From assembly GCF_964204865.1 (NCBI RefSeq), contig NC_135255.1, positions 18,505,135 through 18,569,134 of the forward strand: a stretch of 64,000 nt of DNA. The letters run 5' to 3'. The first letter of the stretch is position 1. Each line of letters opens with the position of its first letter. The translations under genes and the position numbers were made by a program. Positions 1 to 12,200 of the stretch are shown piece by piece. The notes under the pieces were generated by a model. It was not told the origin of the DNA. It searched no databases and was given only the letters and a program-made list of their open reading frames with translations. The DNA is from Styela clava. Taxonomy: Eukaryota; Chordata; Ascidiacea; Stolidobranchia; Styelidae.

Positions 1-166
1 ATTTTAGTTCTATTACAAGTTCGGGGACTGTATGTGTTAGCAAAGTGAATATATCCCCTGCCCATAGGTTTCAGTCCTTTTACACAACTTGATGTAAAGT
101 GGGCGAACAAAATTAGTTATACCTCTATATTGGTACATAGTAGTCTACATACACTTCTGGAGCGCC
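1..166 (+). repeat. MITE family A copy, cut by window start
   Basis: This is the 3' part of a roughly 200-bp repeat found more than a dozen times in the window. It has the family's internal block (GTTCGGGGACTGT, then GGCGAACAAAATTAGTTA) and ends in CTTCTGGAGCGCC. The 5' end lies outside the window. It sits just downstream of R1. Confidence 0.75.
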
Positions 167-272
167 GATTTTTATGCTTGATAGAAAAAATGCTTCAAAT
201 TTCATGCCGAATACAGATCACATTTAAACGACATAGGAAAAATAATTGAACTTTAAAATTTCATGTATATAT

Positions 273-1589
273 TCACATTGTATATAGTTCATTGACTACC
301 GTTTGCCTCTCATCAATTTCATAGGCATTTTCTGACTGATTTGTCAGAGTTACAACTCTATTTGTTGCACTGATGTTGGGCGGGTCGTCAGCAGTTTCGT
401 AATATGCCTCATTTACTGTGTCAAGATTATTCGTTGCACCGAAAGAGTTGTTTGAAGTATTCGGGGGAATATTTCTGCATCTGAAATAAATTTTTTAGTA
501 TGATTAGGATCCTTGTTTTCAAAAATTTACTAAACGCAAAGTAATGAAATATTGGTCATAAACATGAGGATATCAGGGCGTCATTGCTAATGTTTATAGG
601 TATAAATTCATAAACTACACATTTGAAAATTAAGTAATTGCGTCATACCAGCGTGTGTAAATATTGTAAATCTGATTTTATCTAACAGCCTGCCAGAATT
701 GATGGAAACATAATAAAGCTTGTAATTAATAAATTATAATAGCTAGGTGTTGGTATATAGAAGACCTGTTGTGAACTTAAAGTGAAATGTTTGTCTTCAT
801 AAGTCCGTATAAAATTTGATCAAGTAAAATTACCTATTTGAAATCAAACAAATGTTGGTTTATATCAGACATGGGCAAACAACGGTCCGCGGGCCAAATC
901 CGGCCCGTTGGGTAATTTAATCCAGCACGCCCGATGCTGTCACAACCAAACTCAAACCAAATTTTGATATTAACCAATGTAATAGCGGAAGGAATTTGTT
1001 GAGATTGCAATTAAATTTAGTTTTGTCACGGGGCTCATTGTTTTTCACTTAGACTTTTGTCACACTGTAAATATTTTTCATAAAATGTAACTTTTACGTT
1101 ACACTTACAAAGCCCGCCAGTCTAGGTGGGCAAAAAACCGTGACCACCCTGGTTTATATGTAAGGCGTCATACCTTGGTTTTCCGTAATCAAATTGTAAC
1201 ATTCATCAGGTGGATTGATAATACAAAAGTTATAAATATTGCACTTCCGCTATAAATAAATAGAGGGTTATTGGTACTTGGTATGTGATCTCAGCGGTTA
1301 TGTGATCTCAGTGATTTTAGTTAGAGTTAGGGCTTGGAACTGAATTCTATGAAAATGTCTCTGTGCCATTGAGATCACGTTAAGCATGTGAGATTGCATA
1401 AAGCGGCACCGACATAGTATATTCTAATCATCAGACTTATTCACCTGAGAAAAACTAGAACCGCAATAATTATCGCTTCCACGGTAGCAAGAGCTGACAC
1501 AGCAATTGATAGGATATTGAAACTGAACGATCCTCCGCGTTTTTGTTCAATCATGCCAATAGTATCAGCACACAGCGTCGAGTTGTTAT
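273..1589 (-). CDS. R1: partial receptor, TM and tyrosine-tail exons only
   Basis: Two exons are seen: TM exon 1589-1445 and tail exon 480-273, joined in frame (phase 2, AG|GTGA donor, TTTCAG acceptor). The TM exon gives a short stalk, a hydrophobic helix (FNILSIAVSALATVEAIIIA) and a basic stop-transfer residue. The tail has tyrosines in NEAYYETAD, ENAYEIDE and the family C-terminus VVNELYTM. No CUB or signal exon was found upstream before R2 starts on the other strand 880 bp away. The TM-exon acceptor is weak: the better AG nearer R2 would bring an in-frame TAA. A gene that lost its ectodomain is the simplest reading; 5' exons lying elsewhere are possible. Confidence 0.55.
866..1151. mobile_element. 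hAT-type MITE in R1 intron
   Basis: The element starts CAGACATGGGCAAACAACGG and ends GTCACGGTTTT-type sequence in reverse (TGACCACCCTG). It is flanked by a perfect 8-bp direct repeat GTTTATAT at 858-865 and 1152-1159. The 8-bp duplication, CAG...CTG ends and GC-rich 'cgggcc' subterminal blocks fit a non-autonomous hAT element. Confidence 0.75.
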
Positions 1590-2468
1590 CTTGTTGTTGT
1601 TATTACTTTTCTCTATATAGGAAAACTCCTCTTTTTCCTAGTTTCATTGCTTGATAAGATTATTCCACATGTTTTTTGTACCTTGTTGAGCATGAATTGT
1701 TTGAATTTAATGGGATTCGAAATTTACCAATAAAAACTTCACTTTAAATACTACTGTGATGACAAAGAGGGGGGTCATGACTGCTAAAAATATCTGGAAA
1801 GGGGCCACGCGCCATGAAAGGTTGGGAACGGACCATTTAAGCGCTGAGAGCTGAATAAAACCATGTTCCTCATAGGCGCATTGTCTATCGGCACGAAGTG
1901 GCAGGGAATTGATTTGGTTCCCACTTTCAATTTTCAAAAGTACCAAATATGAATTTCATTCGGAACAAATGATATATTTTATACAATTATACGGCCTAAT
2001 GTTTATGAATTTGGTTATATTGAGTAAAGCAACCTAGTGAATCTATTTAACCCCTATCTCCCATGTAATGAAGCCATCACAAAAAGAAAGAAGTGGCGTC
2101 AGGTTTAAATAAAGAATGATATCATTGTTAGGTTCCCAGGTGAATGAGTATGAGTAGATCACTAATGAGTATAGAACGCTATTGATTGTAATATACGTAA
2201 CACATTAATGTTAAAGAATGACGAAGAGGTTAAAAACAGTTGATGTTTTTACGTAGGGCTAATGTAATCAGGTAAGCATACATTGTATATGATACATCCT
2301 CGCATAATGTTATTATAGCACATGTTTATAGCAGATACGCAATTATAACGGAAGAGTGTTTACTCGTCTTAAGTGTTAGCGCGTACCTACATGATATTGT
2401 ATTGTATCTGTACTTTACCTAGATTTGATTTCTTGCTCGGGTTGAGAAGATTTTGAAGCTGCGTTGAA

Positions 2469-5400
2469 ATGTTTTTGAAGTGGATTCTTCTGTTAACAGG
2501 TAGGCAATAGCATGGCATGCATTTGAAATAGAAATCAATTTTTTCATGTTAAATACAGGGTGTCCATGAAGTTTTAAATTTTTCGAAATTTCAATATGAG
2601 TTCATCGATACCATATATTGTTTTGGTTCTCACAGCTGTATTAAATGAAGTAAAAATACTTGAACAATTACTGATTAAAAACAACAAAGCTAGTTTAGAT
2701 ATATTGAGAACTGACTTCATAACAAATTGAAATTGTAGAGTGACTTTATGGACACCATGGTATACTCGAAATAGTAGATAGATTTGTTCTCACAATAAGC
2801 ATGGTACATATACATGACTATAGAAACAATACGTATTTTGAAAGTTCATTTTGGAATCAACGTGAATACCATGTATGGGAAAATATTATAATGCGAAAAC
2901 GGTGGAAATATATCTTCAAAGTTGTATGAATTTTGTTTTTTCCGACAAATTGGCTATGAATACAATCGGTATTTGGCTTAACTTTAACGAAGCTGAATTT
3001 GCGATGGCGACATAATTTTTAATTTTTAGTAATTAAAATAAAGTATTAGATATGTTGTACAAAACCCCCGACAATAATGCAAATGTGAGACTTGAGAAAA
3101 ACATCACTAACAGGCTAATTACTATTTTTCTTACTTCGAGCGTTGACGTTAGTTTTTATTTTATTGGGGCTTTGTACGAAAGATATAAAGTATTTAAAAT
3201 AATAAAAGTTTTTACGCTTAAAACTTATCTCACTATTCTTCGATCATTAGATTGTATGTACTCTTTTACAGGTGCCATAATAAACGGAGTGTTTGCTAAA
3301 AAGTATGAAATCGACTTGTGCAAAAACCAAAGTCAAAGTTTAGGTTACAAGGGTAGAAATGAAAAAACCGACGAATGGAAACTGACTGCAAATAAGTGCA
3401 CTACCAGCAACAGCGTGATTTTGTTTCATTTTGTTCAGATGAACTTGAGACCATATTGGATTTGTCGAGGAAGTCTTAAAATATCAGGTATTATACTAAT
3501 ATTAATAAATTTTATACTTACCTAAAATGCCCGAATGTTCTTGAAGGCACAATTTGATATATTAAATTAAGCCGCCCACTGCGTTACGCACGGTTCAGCG
3601 GAAACGTTTTGTGTATTCCAGAAATAATAATATGCCATGTCCAATTAGTATTCCTTACATACCAAGGACTTTTGTACAAAGCTTGGTTTGTAATGAAAAG
3701 TGCATATAGACACCATTTAAAATAGAAAATTGCTTTCAATTCATAACATGAATGCATAATGCATGTGTCGCACAGTGGTTCGCGATGGTTGACCGCGCTG
3801 TCAAAATATAAAATGTTCATTTCTTCCAAATATTGAATCGAACGAAACATTAAAACAAGCGTAATCCAGATTTTCGTTTCACCTTCCAGTATGTTTTTTA
3901 TAGTCCTATTTCGTGAACATCGAGTTAGTTTTCAAATTGTACTTCAGCTTATCTTTCCGGCGCTGAATTGTGTTCATATAACCATGGGCTATGTTTCCTT
4001 GTGACATCAAATAATGCAACTGCTGTCGACCCAACTATTATCAAGAGATGCAGATTAGCAACGCTAATACGATCACAGGAGTTGTTGCCAATTACGGTCA
4101 ATTTTACGAAAGATCGTACCGATTATGCTAGGGGATTCCAGCTGAATTACACGTTTGCTATGTCTTCCGATATTATTGAACGTAAGTGCGTTGATCATTA
4201 TGTAAAAACTACTAGCTAATATCTCACAGCCCAAGCTTCAGCGTATGATTATAGGCCACTATCGTAAAGTTTGCTTATACATGCCATTAGGCGAAGACCA
4301 TTTCTCGCACTCTCAATGACTGTATGACGTCAAATATTTGTATATGAAGAAATGTCTGTAAATAGCCAGCAATTGAAGTTATCCTAGACTAAATATATAC
4401 CGTTTTCATGCCTTTGTGTCATTAGAATATAAGATAACCTAAGCAGCACCTATTAAGAGTTTTCATTGAACTAAACAAATATCTCTGCGTTATGGTGCGG
4501 CAATATTACTGAACGCCTACAATCATGTTTCGACTGCCATTCAATTAAATACTTTTAATGCTATCTGCTCTCCACAAAAGTGAGCCAGACAAAGACCAAA
4601 GATTAATTCAACTTAATTAATGCTGTTTCAAATGTTTTCATATTTCACCACCATTCCCCATATAGGAACAAGCACAGTAAACGAGAAACAGGATGATTCT
4701 GGCGCTGTTGGAGCAGCAATTGCATTCGGAATAGTTTGTGGACTCCTATCAGCGATACTGATTGCTGTTGCGATAAGAAGGTATGTTTCCCCACTTAAGT
4801 GAAAAGCCCTGCAAATACAGCGAAGAAAACACCAAAAAATGCAAAAATCGCAATGAAGTTTTCAATAACCTTGTGAAATTTTGCAAAAGTGTTGTAAATC
4901 TCGTCAAAAACCACCATAAACACTGGAAAAACGTGAAAAAGACACCTAAAGCCTTACAAAAACACTAAACAAACGTGAAAACCGTCAAAAAATGCCTAAA
5001 AACTTGAAAAAACGTGCTCGTCCCAATGAATTTATAAGTTGGATTTGCCTATATGAATTGAATGCGAGTCCTAATTCAGAATAGAATTTTAACGAGAAAA
5101 GACCTAATATGTATAAAACTGATTCCGCACACAACAAACGACGATGATTCCCGTTTATAAAATTCTTTCAACCTTTTTAGCTCTTTTTTAGAGATTCTAA
5201 TGAATAACTTCCCAGTCTGATTTAGTTCAAATTAGCTAGACGATTATACATTAGACAAGATAGTGACACCATTTTCGCAAAATTCTCGTCCTTCACGGCC
5301 CAGTACCTGTACCTAAGTATTAAACTTTCTTCTCCCTTTTTTTTACGTTTGCGAGCCGAAAAGTCGAATGATAATACGTCTGGACGTAATAATTTATTTT

Positions 5401-5734
5401 TATTCAATTTTTATTAGTTAAATAATATTAGCTTATTCATAAGCTATGGTCGCGGAGATAGATTTTCAATACGCAATACTATAATCCTATTAATAATATC
5501 TCTATCATACATGTCTTTATCACACGCATATCAATTTTCAGGTTCAGGAAGAAAGCAGTCGTTGATGCCGGTGTTAACAACACAATGGTAACCTCGCCAG
5601 GTAACCAATACGAATCAACCATGCAGTGCGATGGGGAAATCAACCCTGACACGATTTACCACACTGTGGACAAACCAGATGAGGCAACTGAGAAAGAGAC
5701 TGTTGTGAATCAGCTTTACACTATGGCTCCTTAG
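2469..5734 (+). CDS. R2: CUB-like transmembrane receptor with tyrosine tail (mosaic)
   Basis: Five exons: 2469-2499, 3272-3487, 3948-4181, 4666-4780 and 5542-5734, giving 789 nt or 262 residues. Exon 1 encodes the signal peptide MFLKWILLLT. Residues about 11-160 form the extracellular part, with cysteines and the W-x-L...C...GSLKIS pattern of type-B ectodomains (R5-R7). Residues about 173-197 are the TM helix (GAVGAAIAFGIVCGLLSAIL). The tail, about 199-262, carries NQYESTM, DTIYHTVD and VVNQLYTMAP. All junctions are GT-AG with phases 1, 1, 1, 2. The ectodomain resembles R5-R7, but the TM and tail resemble R8-R10, so this is a mosaic. No frame defect was seen. It is probably a type I plasma-membrane receptor; the ligand is unknown. 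Confidence 0.75.
2556..2760. mobile_element. MITE family B copy in R2 intron 1
   Basis: A roughly 200-bp repeat starting CAGGGTGTCCATGAAG and ending with the inverse, TTTATGGACACCATG. It is flanked by TA on the left and nearly so on the right, as expected for a Tc1/mariner-type non-autonomous element. Other copies lie at 5784, 22115 and 45420. Confidence 0.65.
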
Positions 5735-5783
5735 TTTGCCACTTATCGATAAGTAGTAGTAGTTTTAACATCAGGTATATATA

Positions 5784-5963
5784 CAGGGTGTCCATTCAGT
5801 CGCTTAAAAATTTAATTTTGGTATGAATTCAATTCTCAATATATTTTCACCAGGTTTGTTGTTTTTTAATCAGTTGTTTAAGCATTTTTACTCTATTCTG
5901 TAAGGACCAAAACAATATGTAGTATCGATGAATTTTATTTGCAATTTAATTTATGGACACCAT
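5784..5963. mobile_element. MITE family B copy downstream of R2
   Basis: Starts CAGGGTGTCCATTCAG and ends TTTATGGACACCATATA. The interior matches the copy at 2556-2760 in the opposite orientation. It begins 50 bp after the R2 stop codon, so it may be transcribed in the R2 3' end. Confidence 0.6.
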
Positions 5964-6892
5964 ATATACATATACCCGTTTTTTTTCTTGTACCATATAT
6001 GCAAATTCTTATTTCTTTCATTAGTTATGGGGGAAAAAACTAAATTAAACTATGTAACGCCAGCCCCGACGTTGAAAGTATTTGACTTCACATTTTTATT
6101 TTGTCGTGCATCCACTCATTGCCATCCTACTTCGTTTGAACAGAAAATTTACATAGTAATTGTTTATTTTTCTTGTTCTTCATTTTTCTCCTTAACTTTT
6201 ACCATTTTTAATGGATCAAATATTCAGTATCCGAAGATGGTTGCAGCCGCTAATTTTTGAGTCGTGAGTCCTGTGGTCCTGAGTTTAATTCAAAATTGTT
6301 TGTGTTTTTTTTTTTTGGAACATTTTTTATGAAATATGGTCGCCAGTCCATGTCGGGAATGGGATTAGTTAGCCAGTTACTTGTTTTCAGATGCATGCAT
6401 GACCTTGATGGGCCACCGACCAGCGGTTACGTGAGTCACCCTACGGAATTCAGCATTCCTGTCACACATAATTACCCACGCAGGGTAATCAGAGGTGCGG
6501 TGGCGAGCGTATTCCCAACGCACATCACGATGCGCCACACCACCACATTCGATTTGTGACACTGAATATTATCTAATTCAAGTTACATTTGAAACGTGAA
6601 TGTGGTTATTTTGTAAATACCACATTTCAACGCACTTGTCCTAACTGTCGTTGACTCGGAGACCGTCATAGTTCTTCGCGACCCTCCACCAATTGATATG
6701 GACCGCATGCATGTACGTCTTTTTCGTATTTTGAATTATGGCTCACTATTATCCCCTTATTAATTCAATTCGTACACCGATTCACAGGAAAAATGTGGAA
6801 CATATGTGAAACACGACATTTATGAGACAGCCTGAATTTTTGACTGACAATTGATTTGAATAAACGCTAATATGGATGAAAAAACAAACGCA

Positions 6893-7164
6893 GGTTCTAT
6901 TATCTTTGAAACCCACGTACATTTGAACCCGTAAGTTGCACCCATGAACAATTGGGCTCATACATTTGAACCTGCAGATTTGAGCTTGACATTTGCACCC
7001 ATGTACATTTGCACGCACGGACATTTGTACCCATGAACATTTTTACCCATGTACATTGGGTACATGTTGGTTGGTGTAGTGGTATGTACGTGCAAATGTC
7101 CTGGATGCAGATAAAGTGTAAATGTTTTGGTGCAAATGAACGCGGGTGTAAATGTGCTCTCACC
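6893..7164. repeat. Degenerate ACATTTGAACCC-repeat element
   Basis: Many degenerate copies of a 16-bp unit like ACATTTGAACCCATGT occur on one strand in the left half and inverted in the right half. The ends, GGTTCTATTATC and GCTCTCACC, correspond to the cleaner copy at 61156-61416. It is an old, diverged copy of that element; no clear target duplication remains. Confidence 0.5.
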
Positions 7165-7669
7165 GCAAACATATAGAGAAATTAGTTGATTTTAATTTGA
7201 GCCACAGTCGGTTGAATATAATCATATGAGTTGTATATTGTACATTCCTTTCTTGTGCACGAATAAATGAGCTATTATTTATAATTGTCAATCATTAAAT
7301 GAGAATACCAATATTGTATCCTTAACTTCGTATGTGTAGCATACCAATAGACTGCTTACGTATTTCCTGTCTTGAGTAATTTGAGAAAGTGTGGGCTGCT
7401 CAGATAATAATACTGTCACGAAACAAGTAAACTTTACTTAAAATGCGTAGTAAGGAATAGTTGCTTTAACTGTCATTATACATATTCTGATCGTAGCGTC
7501 TTACAATTGTTGTGGAATAATTGCATTCATCTGACACGCGCTTCATACTAATTAGAAACTCGGCGAAGTGGGACGTTGTGATCGAGGTGCTTTTCCGGGT
7601 GGGGGCAGTTGCTAATCAACGGTCTCACGAAATGGGTGCTGTTTTAGTTTAGTTCAAGTTTGACAATTG

Positions 7670-7869
7670 GGTACTTCCGTAGTGTGTGTACCAGGTTAGG
7701 GTTAGGCCATAATTTTATTCCAATTTTCCTCATTTTAGTTCTATTGCGAGTTCGGGGACTGTCTGTGATAGCCAAGTGAATATACCTCTTGACCATAGGT
7801 ACAACTTGATGTAGAATAGACGAACAATATTAGTTATCTCCATATTGGTACACACACCTGTCGAGCGCC
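7670..7869 (+). mobile_element. MITE family A, near full length
   Basis: The element starts GGTACTTCCGTAGTGTGTGT, then ACCAGGTTAGGGTTAGGCCA, and ends CACACACCTGTCGAGCGCC. The ends are imperfect inverted repeats. About 200 bp with no coding capacity. Confidence 0.75.
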
Positions 7870-9275
7870 GTCGCATGTGATACCGCTTACATGGCGATGT
7901 TATATGATTGAAGCGTTTCAAGAGTTGTGTGGAAAGTAAGTCTGCGTGGTCTTTGATAACAGTATGCAGCAGTATGTTCCCCAGCTTTTCTCTTTAGGGG
8001 GGGTGTTTCAAAATTTAGAGGGTGGTAAATAATTTGCTATTAGAGATAAAACTAGGCGATTTGTATTCTTAAAAAAATGGTATGTATTTAAGAGACGATG
8101 TACATGGGGGGCCCCCAAGTTGATTGACGGCGAGCCAAATTCCACAGCAGAATGAAATTGTAGGGCCAGAAAAGGGGAGCGAGGAAAAGTGCGGGAAGAC
8201 ACGGCTGGGTTTTTGAGAAAAATTTTGAGAAATAGGCACCAAAATAGGCTCTAAGCTTGATTTTAGATACACCTAGCATCGCAGTTTGTTATGTTATAAA
8301 ATCAATAATCATAATATTTAGCTGATAAAATTCCCGGGAAATAGATAACAAGCACGGCTTTCAACCGTAAATATATACTACTACGTTTCAACAAGTAATT
8401 TGCAACTGATAGTGACTAATGAAGTTACTTGCTCATCTGGCATTGTATGAATGGCTACTTATGGCTTGTTTTGTTACACATTTCTAATTTTTTTGAACAT
8501 GTTTGTTTGACTTTTGTATGAATTAAATTTTGAAATACGCTCGTCAACTGATCATAATGTTGTATTCTTTCAGAACTGAAATATTTTGTTGGTAAGAAGA
8601 CAAATCGCTGAAGTTTGATTCTTTTCAATAAAGAAATAAAAACGCTGTCATTCATCTAAAAAACGCCTGTTTTCAGTGCCTATCTTTCGTTTTGTGACAT
8701 CTTCAAGCTTTCTTAATATACGGCTGATATCTAAAATACTGCAGTGTGTAATCATAATAATCTTATCTATACATAAGATACCGGAATAATTCAATTGTTA
8801 CGAAATAAACGTGCTTAAACTGTGGTACCACATGAAGGGTTAAACTATTCCACTCAAGTTCGGCGGGCCATTTTAAATCGTCACGCGGGCCGTAATTGGC
8901 CCGCAGACTGCGGTTTAGAACCCCTCAGTTTGAAATCGCACCTCAAAATTAAGGGGGGTGTTTGAAATTTTAGGGGGGGTGTTCACCCCCTATAGGGGGG
9001 GTGTAGGGAAATCACTGGTATGCAGTACGAGAGGTACATACATTTAGCACGCTCAAATACCTTGTTTGGTCACTTACATACGGGGTCACACTAGTGATTT
9101 TTTCTTTTGTGAGAGCAAATGGGAAAGTCTACGCCAGAACTATAACCAGACAGTGCAGCAAACAAAATGAAGAAATAAATGTTGTGGCAAGTAATCTATT
9201 ATTTTATGCATCCACGCCAGCAATTCGTTACTTCCGCATCATTGCTTTAATCTAAACACTCTTAGAATACAGGGC

Positions 9276-12200
9276 TTACGCGTATAAATCAGGAGTCGGC
9301 AAACTACAGCCCAGATCCGGCCCGCGGAACAATATATAATTAGTTGCATCACGTCCCCCATCAGCTTCTGTACTTGTAACAGCTGTATTCTTGGAATCTA
9401 GCTGTTCTTGTAGCTGACGATTGATTCTTCGATACCTAAATTAAAAAAACAAATAGATATTTCAATTACGTTGAACAATTTCAAATACACCTGTTCTTTT
9501 ATTCAACCATGATAATACTTTCAGATTTTCCTAACATATTTCGTTGTTTGGAAAGTTGAGTTTGCTAAATATAATCTATTTTTATAACTAAATTAATCAA
9601 GTATTTCAGAGTAACGCAATGAATAGTGGAGAATTGGCGATTTACAAGGCTTATTTCAATATTAAAGTTTGTGGACTAGACATTAGTCAACAAAAACGAA
9701 ACGAGTCATGTTGTGTCTATTGATTGAACTGATATTTTAGATAAATAATTTTCAGGTTTATGACCTAAAGAGATAGAGTATTTCAAAGTTAGTTACAAAT
9801 CACATTCAATCACTCACCTCACAATCAACACAAACAGAGCAATCAGAACGACCAGAAGTAGAATTCCCAAAACTATAGCAATAACGCGATACACTGATGC
9901 TTCTTGAAACGGATCCGCTGTTGATTTTCGCGAACTTGTTGTAGGATTTGATGTAGTAAATGTAGTGTTTTCATTGATTGTGGTTGTAGTGTATGTATTG
10001 CTCTTTGTGGTTTCATCATCTGTATAGAAACGATTTTAATGAGCTATGATATAAAAATACAGATCAACAACTCTCCAAAAAATAGCTTTTTTATACATTA
10101 TTCACATACATAAAGTTTATAGTAAATTTGGAGGGAGCTTACGCTGATGACTTCATGGTCGTATCGCTCCCCCCAGTCTATGAAGAGTTAACTTGTATTA
10201 TGTGTGTATTACGTATATATTTTTTGTACCATTGCTTGTTACTTATCGATCTTAAGATCGGTAAGTATATTGATAGGTATTTGTATGTATGTCTGTCTGT
10301 CTGTCTGTCTGTCTGTGTGTCTGTTAGATGCACGCGATATCTCACGAAAGCGGGATTGAATCTGCTCCAGATTTTGCATGTGCATTCATCTTATCTCGGA
10401 CCAGAATCCTATTGATTTTGGGCGAATTATGTCGTATAATTAGCGAGTTATCAATCAATATAGTGATCTAGATTTTTGTAAAGCGAGAGAATTTTGAAAC
10501 CCGCCGAGTGTGTGTGTGCGATGCGCAGTGCGCAAGTTACAAGAGCGGATGAATCGAAACTGCAGTTTCTGTTTTGGGGGATTCCCTAACTATCGATCGA
10601 TAAGTCTTCGGTTTCCAACCGATATTCTCGTTTTCTAGTTGACAAAACAATAAATCGCCCCCTCTCTCTCGCTGTTTTATGAGGAGCCAAACCTTCGCTT
10701 CGTGTAAGGTCCTAATCATCCATGTTTTAAAATGAATTTAGTTAAAAGAAAAGTGGGACGAACGGAACCGTGTTTCCCTCTAATTAGAAATCATTTGAAA
10801 TCGATTTTCCATTTTAGGTACGAAGAAAGAGACTTTTTTCGACAACTACAATCACCAACAAGAATAGTTTAGCAAAACGATCCTGCAGAATCTACACTTT
10901 GTGCCCAATAAGTCTTCTTCCACCTACTTTTTTAAGTACTCAATCTTTGAAATTGATTTTCCATTCGATGCTGGGAAAAAGAGACTTGATTCAACAACAA
11001 CAATCACGCAAACAACAAGAAGAATTCAACAAAACGTTCCAGCAACATGTACACTTCGTGCACAATAATATTAATGAATTTTAGATGAAAATGTAACAGT
11101 ATTTTTGAAAACACGTGAGTATTATGACTTACCATGGATCGCGTCTTCCATACACGGTAAGTATTCGTAATCTATCTGAAATTTCCGAGGATACATCAAT
11201 GCATAGAAATTAGGCGATGGTTTGAACTTTACAGTAAATGAATCAATTTCTTCATAGTTGTGGAATCTTTGTGTACATTTCTGCGGCATTTTTATGTTTT
11301 CTAATTTTCGACATTTTTGATTGCTCCCGTGGAATATAAGACACGTGCCATTGGAAATCGTTGCAATGTTTGTTCCTTGAAATAAGATAGTTTTTAATAA
11401 AACACAGTTAATAACTACGGGGATAAATCGGCTCAAATATTAGTACGGTAGGTGTTAAACGTGTACTATGTAAGATCGTACTACCAAGAATGAATCATAC
11501 GTTAGTTGGAAATCGAGTATAAATTTGATTTCTGCAACAAATTTTTTAGATATCACTGACGTTGGTTTTAGAAAATTCGCTTTTCTCAGCAACCAATGGA
11601 CCAATTTCGGTATTTGACGACGGTCAAGTCTACTAAGAGGTAACTCTTTTTTTCAAATTTCTTTTCACGAAAACACTTTGCTGTTTTATTATAAATAATA
11701 GGGAGCACTTTTTATTAGTCACGCCGGTATCGATGCGTGACCTACGCGTCCATTTATTCGATAATTCCCCTCTTTTTATATAAGAAAATAGGAAATGAGA
11801 GTAGTTGTTGTACAACTAGTTACCGTTAACGAATAAACTTCCAGCAAGATACGTGGTCTTAGATATGAACATCATATTCATTGTACGAACAAACAAAACC
11901 AATGAAGAATTCTGGGAAAATTTGTGATGAGGAAGATTCCACGTTCTGCAGTTGCTTGACCGAAACCTTTCTGGATAGTTTGGTGATTGAATGGACCCGT
12001 TTGTTGCTGTCATGCTTTCCATTATCGACGTGGACACGCTGATATAACGTTTTGGATCAACAACGCTGTGTGAATATAAAATGAAAAATGGTCAATTTTG
12101 TATTTCAATCCTTGACGATCTGAATATTACTAATTTATAATTATAATGGATAAAACAACTTGCTAATATTCAAATTGATATATATAATGCAATGTTATTT

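Larger units (their letters stand above)
5735..9275. other. Intergenic, transposon-rich, no gene seen
   Basis: The stretch holds a family B MITE, an ACATTTGAACCC-type element, a family A MITE, a hAT remnant (about 8842-8932, GGCGGGCC...AGAACCCCTCAG) and short G-run repeats (7996-8010 and 8953-9007). Open frames at 5928-6260 and 6257-6559 have no family similarity and no splice partner, and are not called. Confidence 0.5.

Noticed and set aside
3052-3525. A single 157-residue protein on the plus strand
   Set aside because: The first 73 residues are intron readthrough. The CUTTTTACAG-type acceptor at 3262-3271 and comparison with R5-R7 place the exon at 3272-3487.
6257-6562. Overlapping frames on both strands near 6.4 kb as genes
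   Set aside because: Neither frame has family similarity, and related sequence near 28.8 kb does not keep the frame, which suggests a repeat.
7695-7708. GGTTAGGGTTAGG as an interstitial telomere
   Set aside because: The motif occurs once per copy at a fixed place inside the family A MITE; there is no longer TTAGGG array in the window.
10288-10325. TGTC/GACA runs as CRISPR-like or regulatory arrays
   Set aside because: They are simple tetranucleotide runs inside a dispersed repeat, with no spacers.
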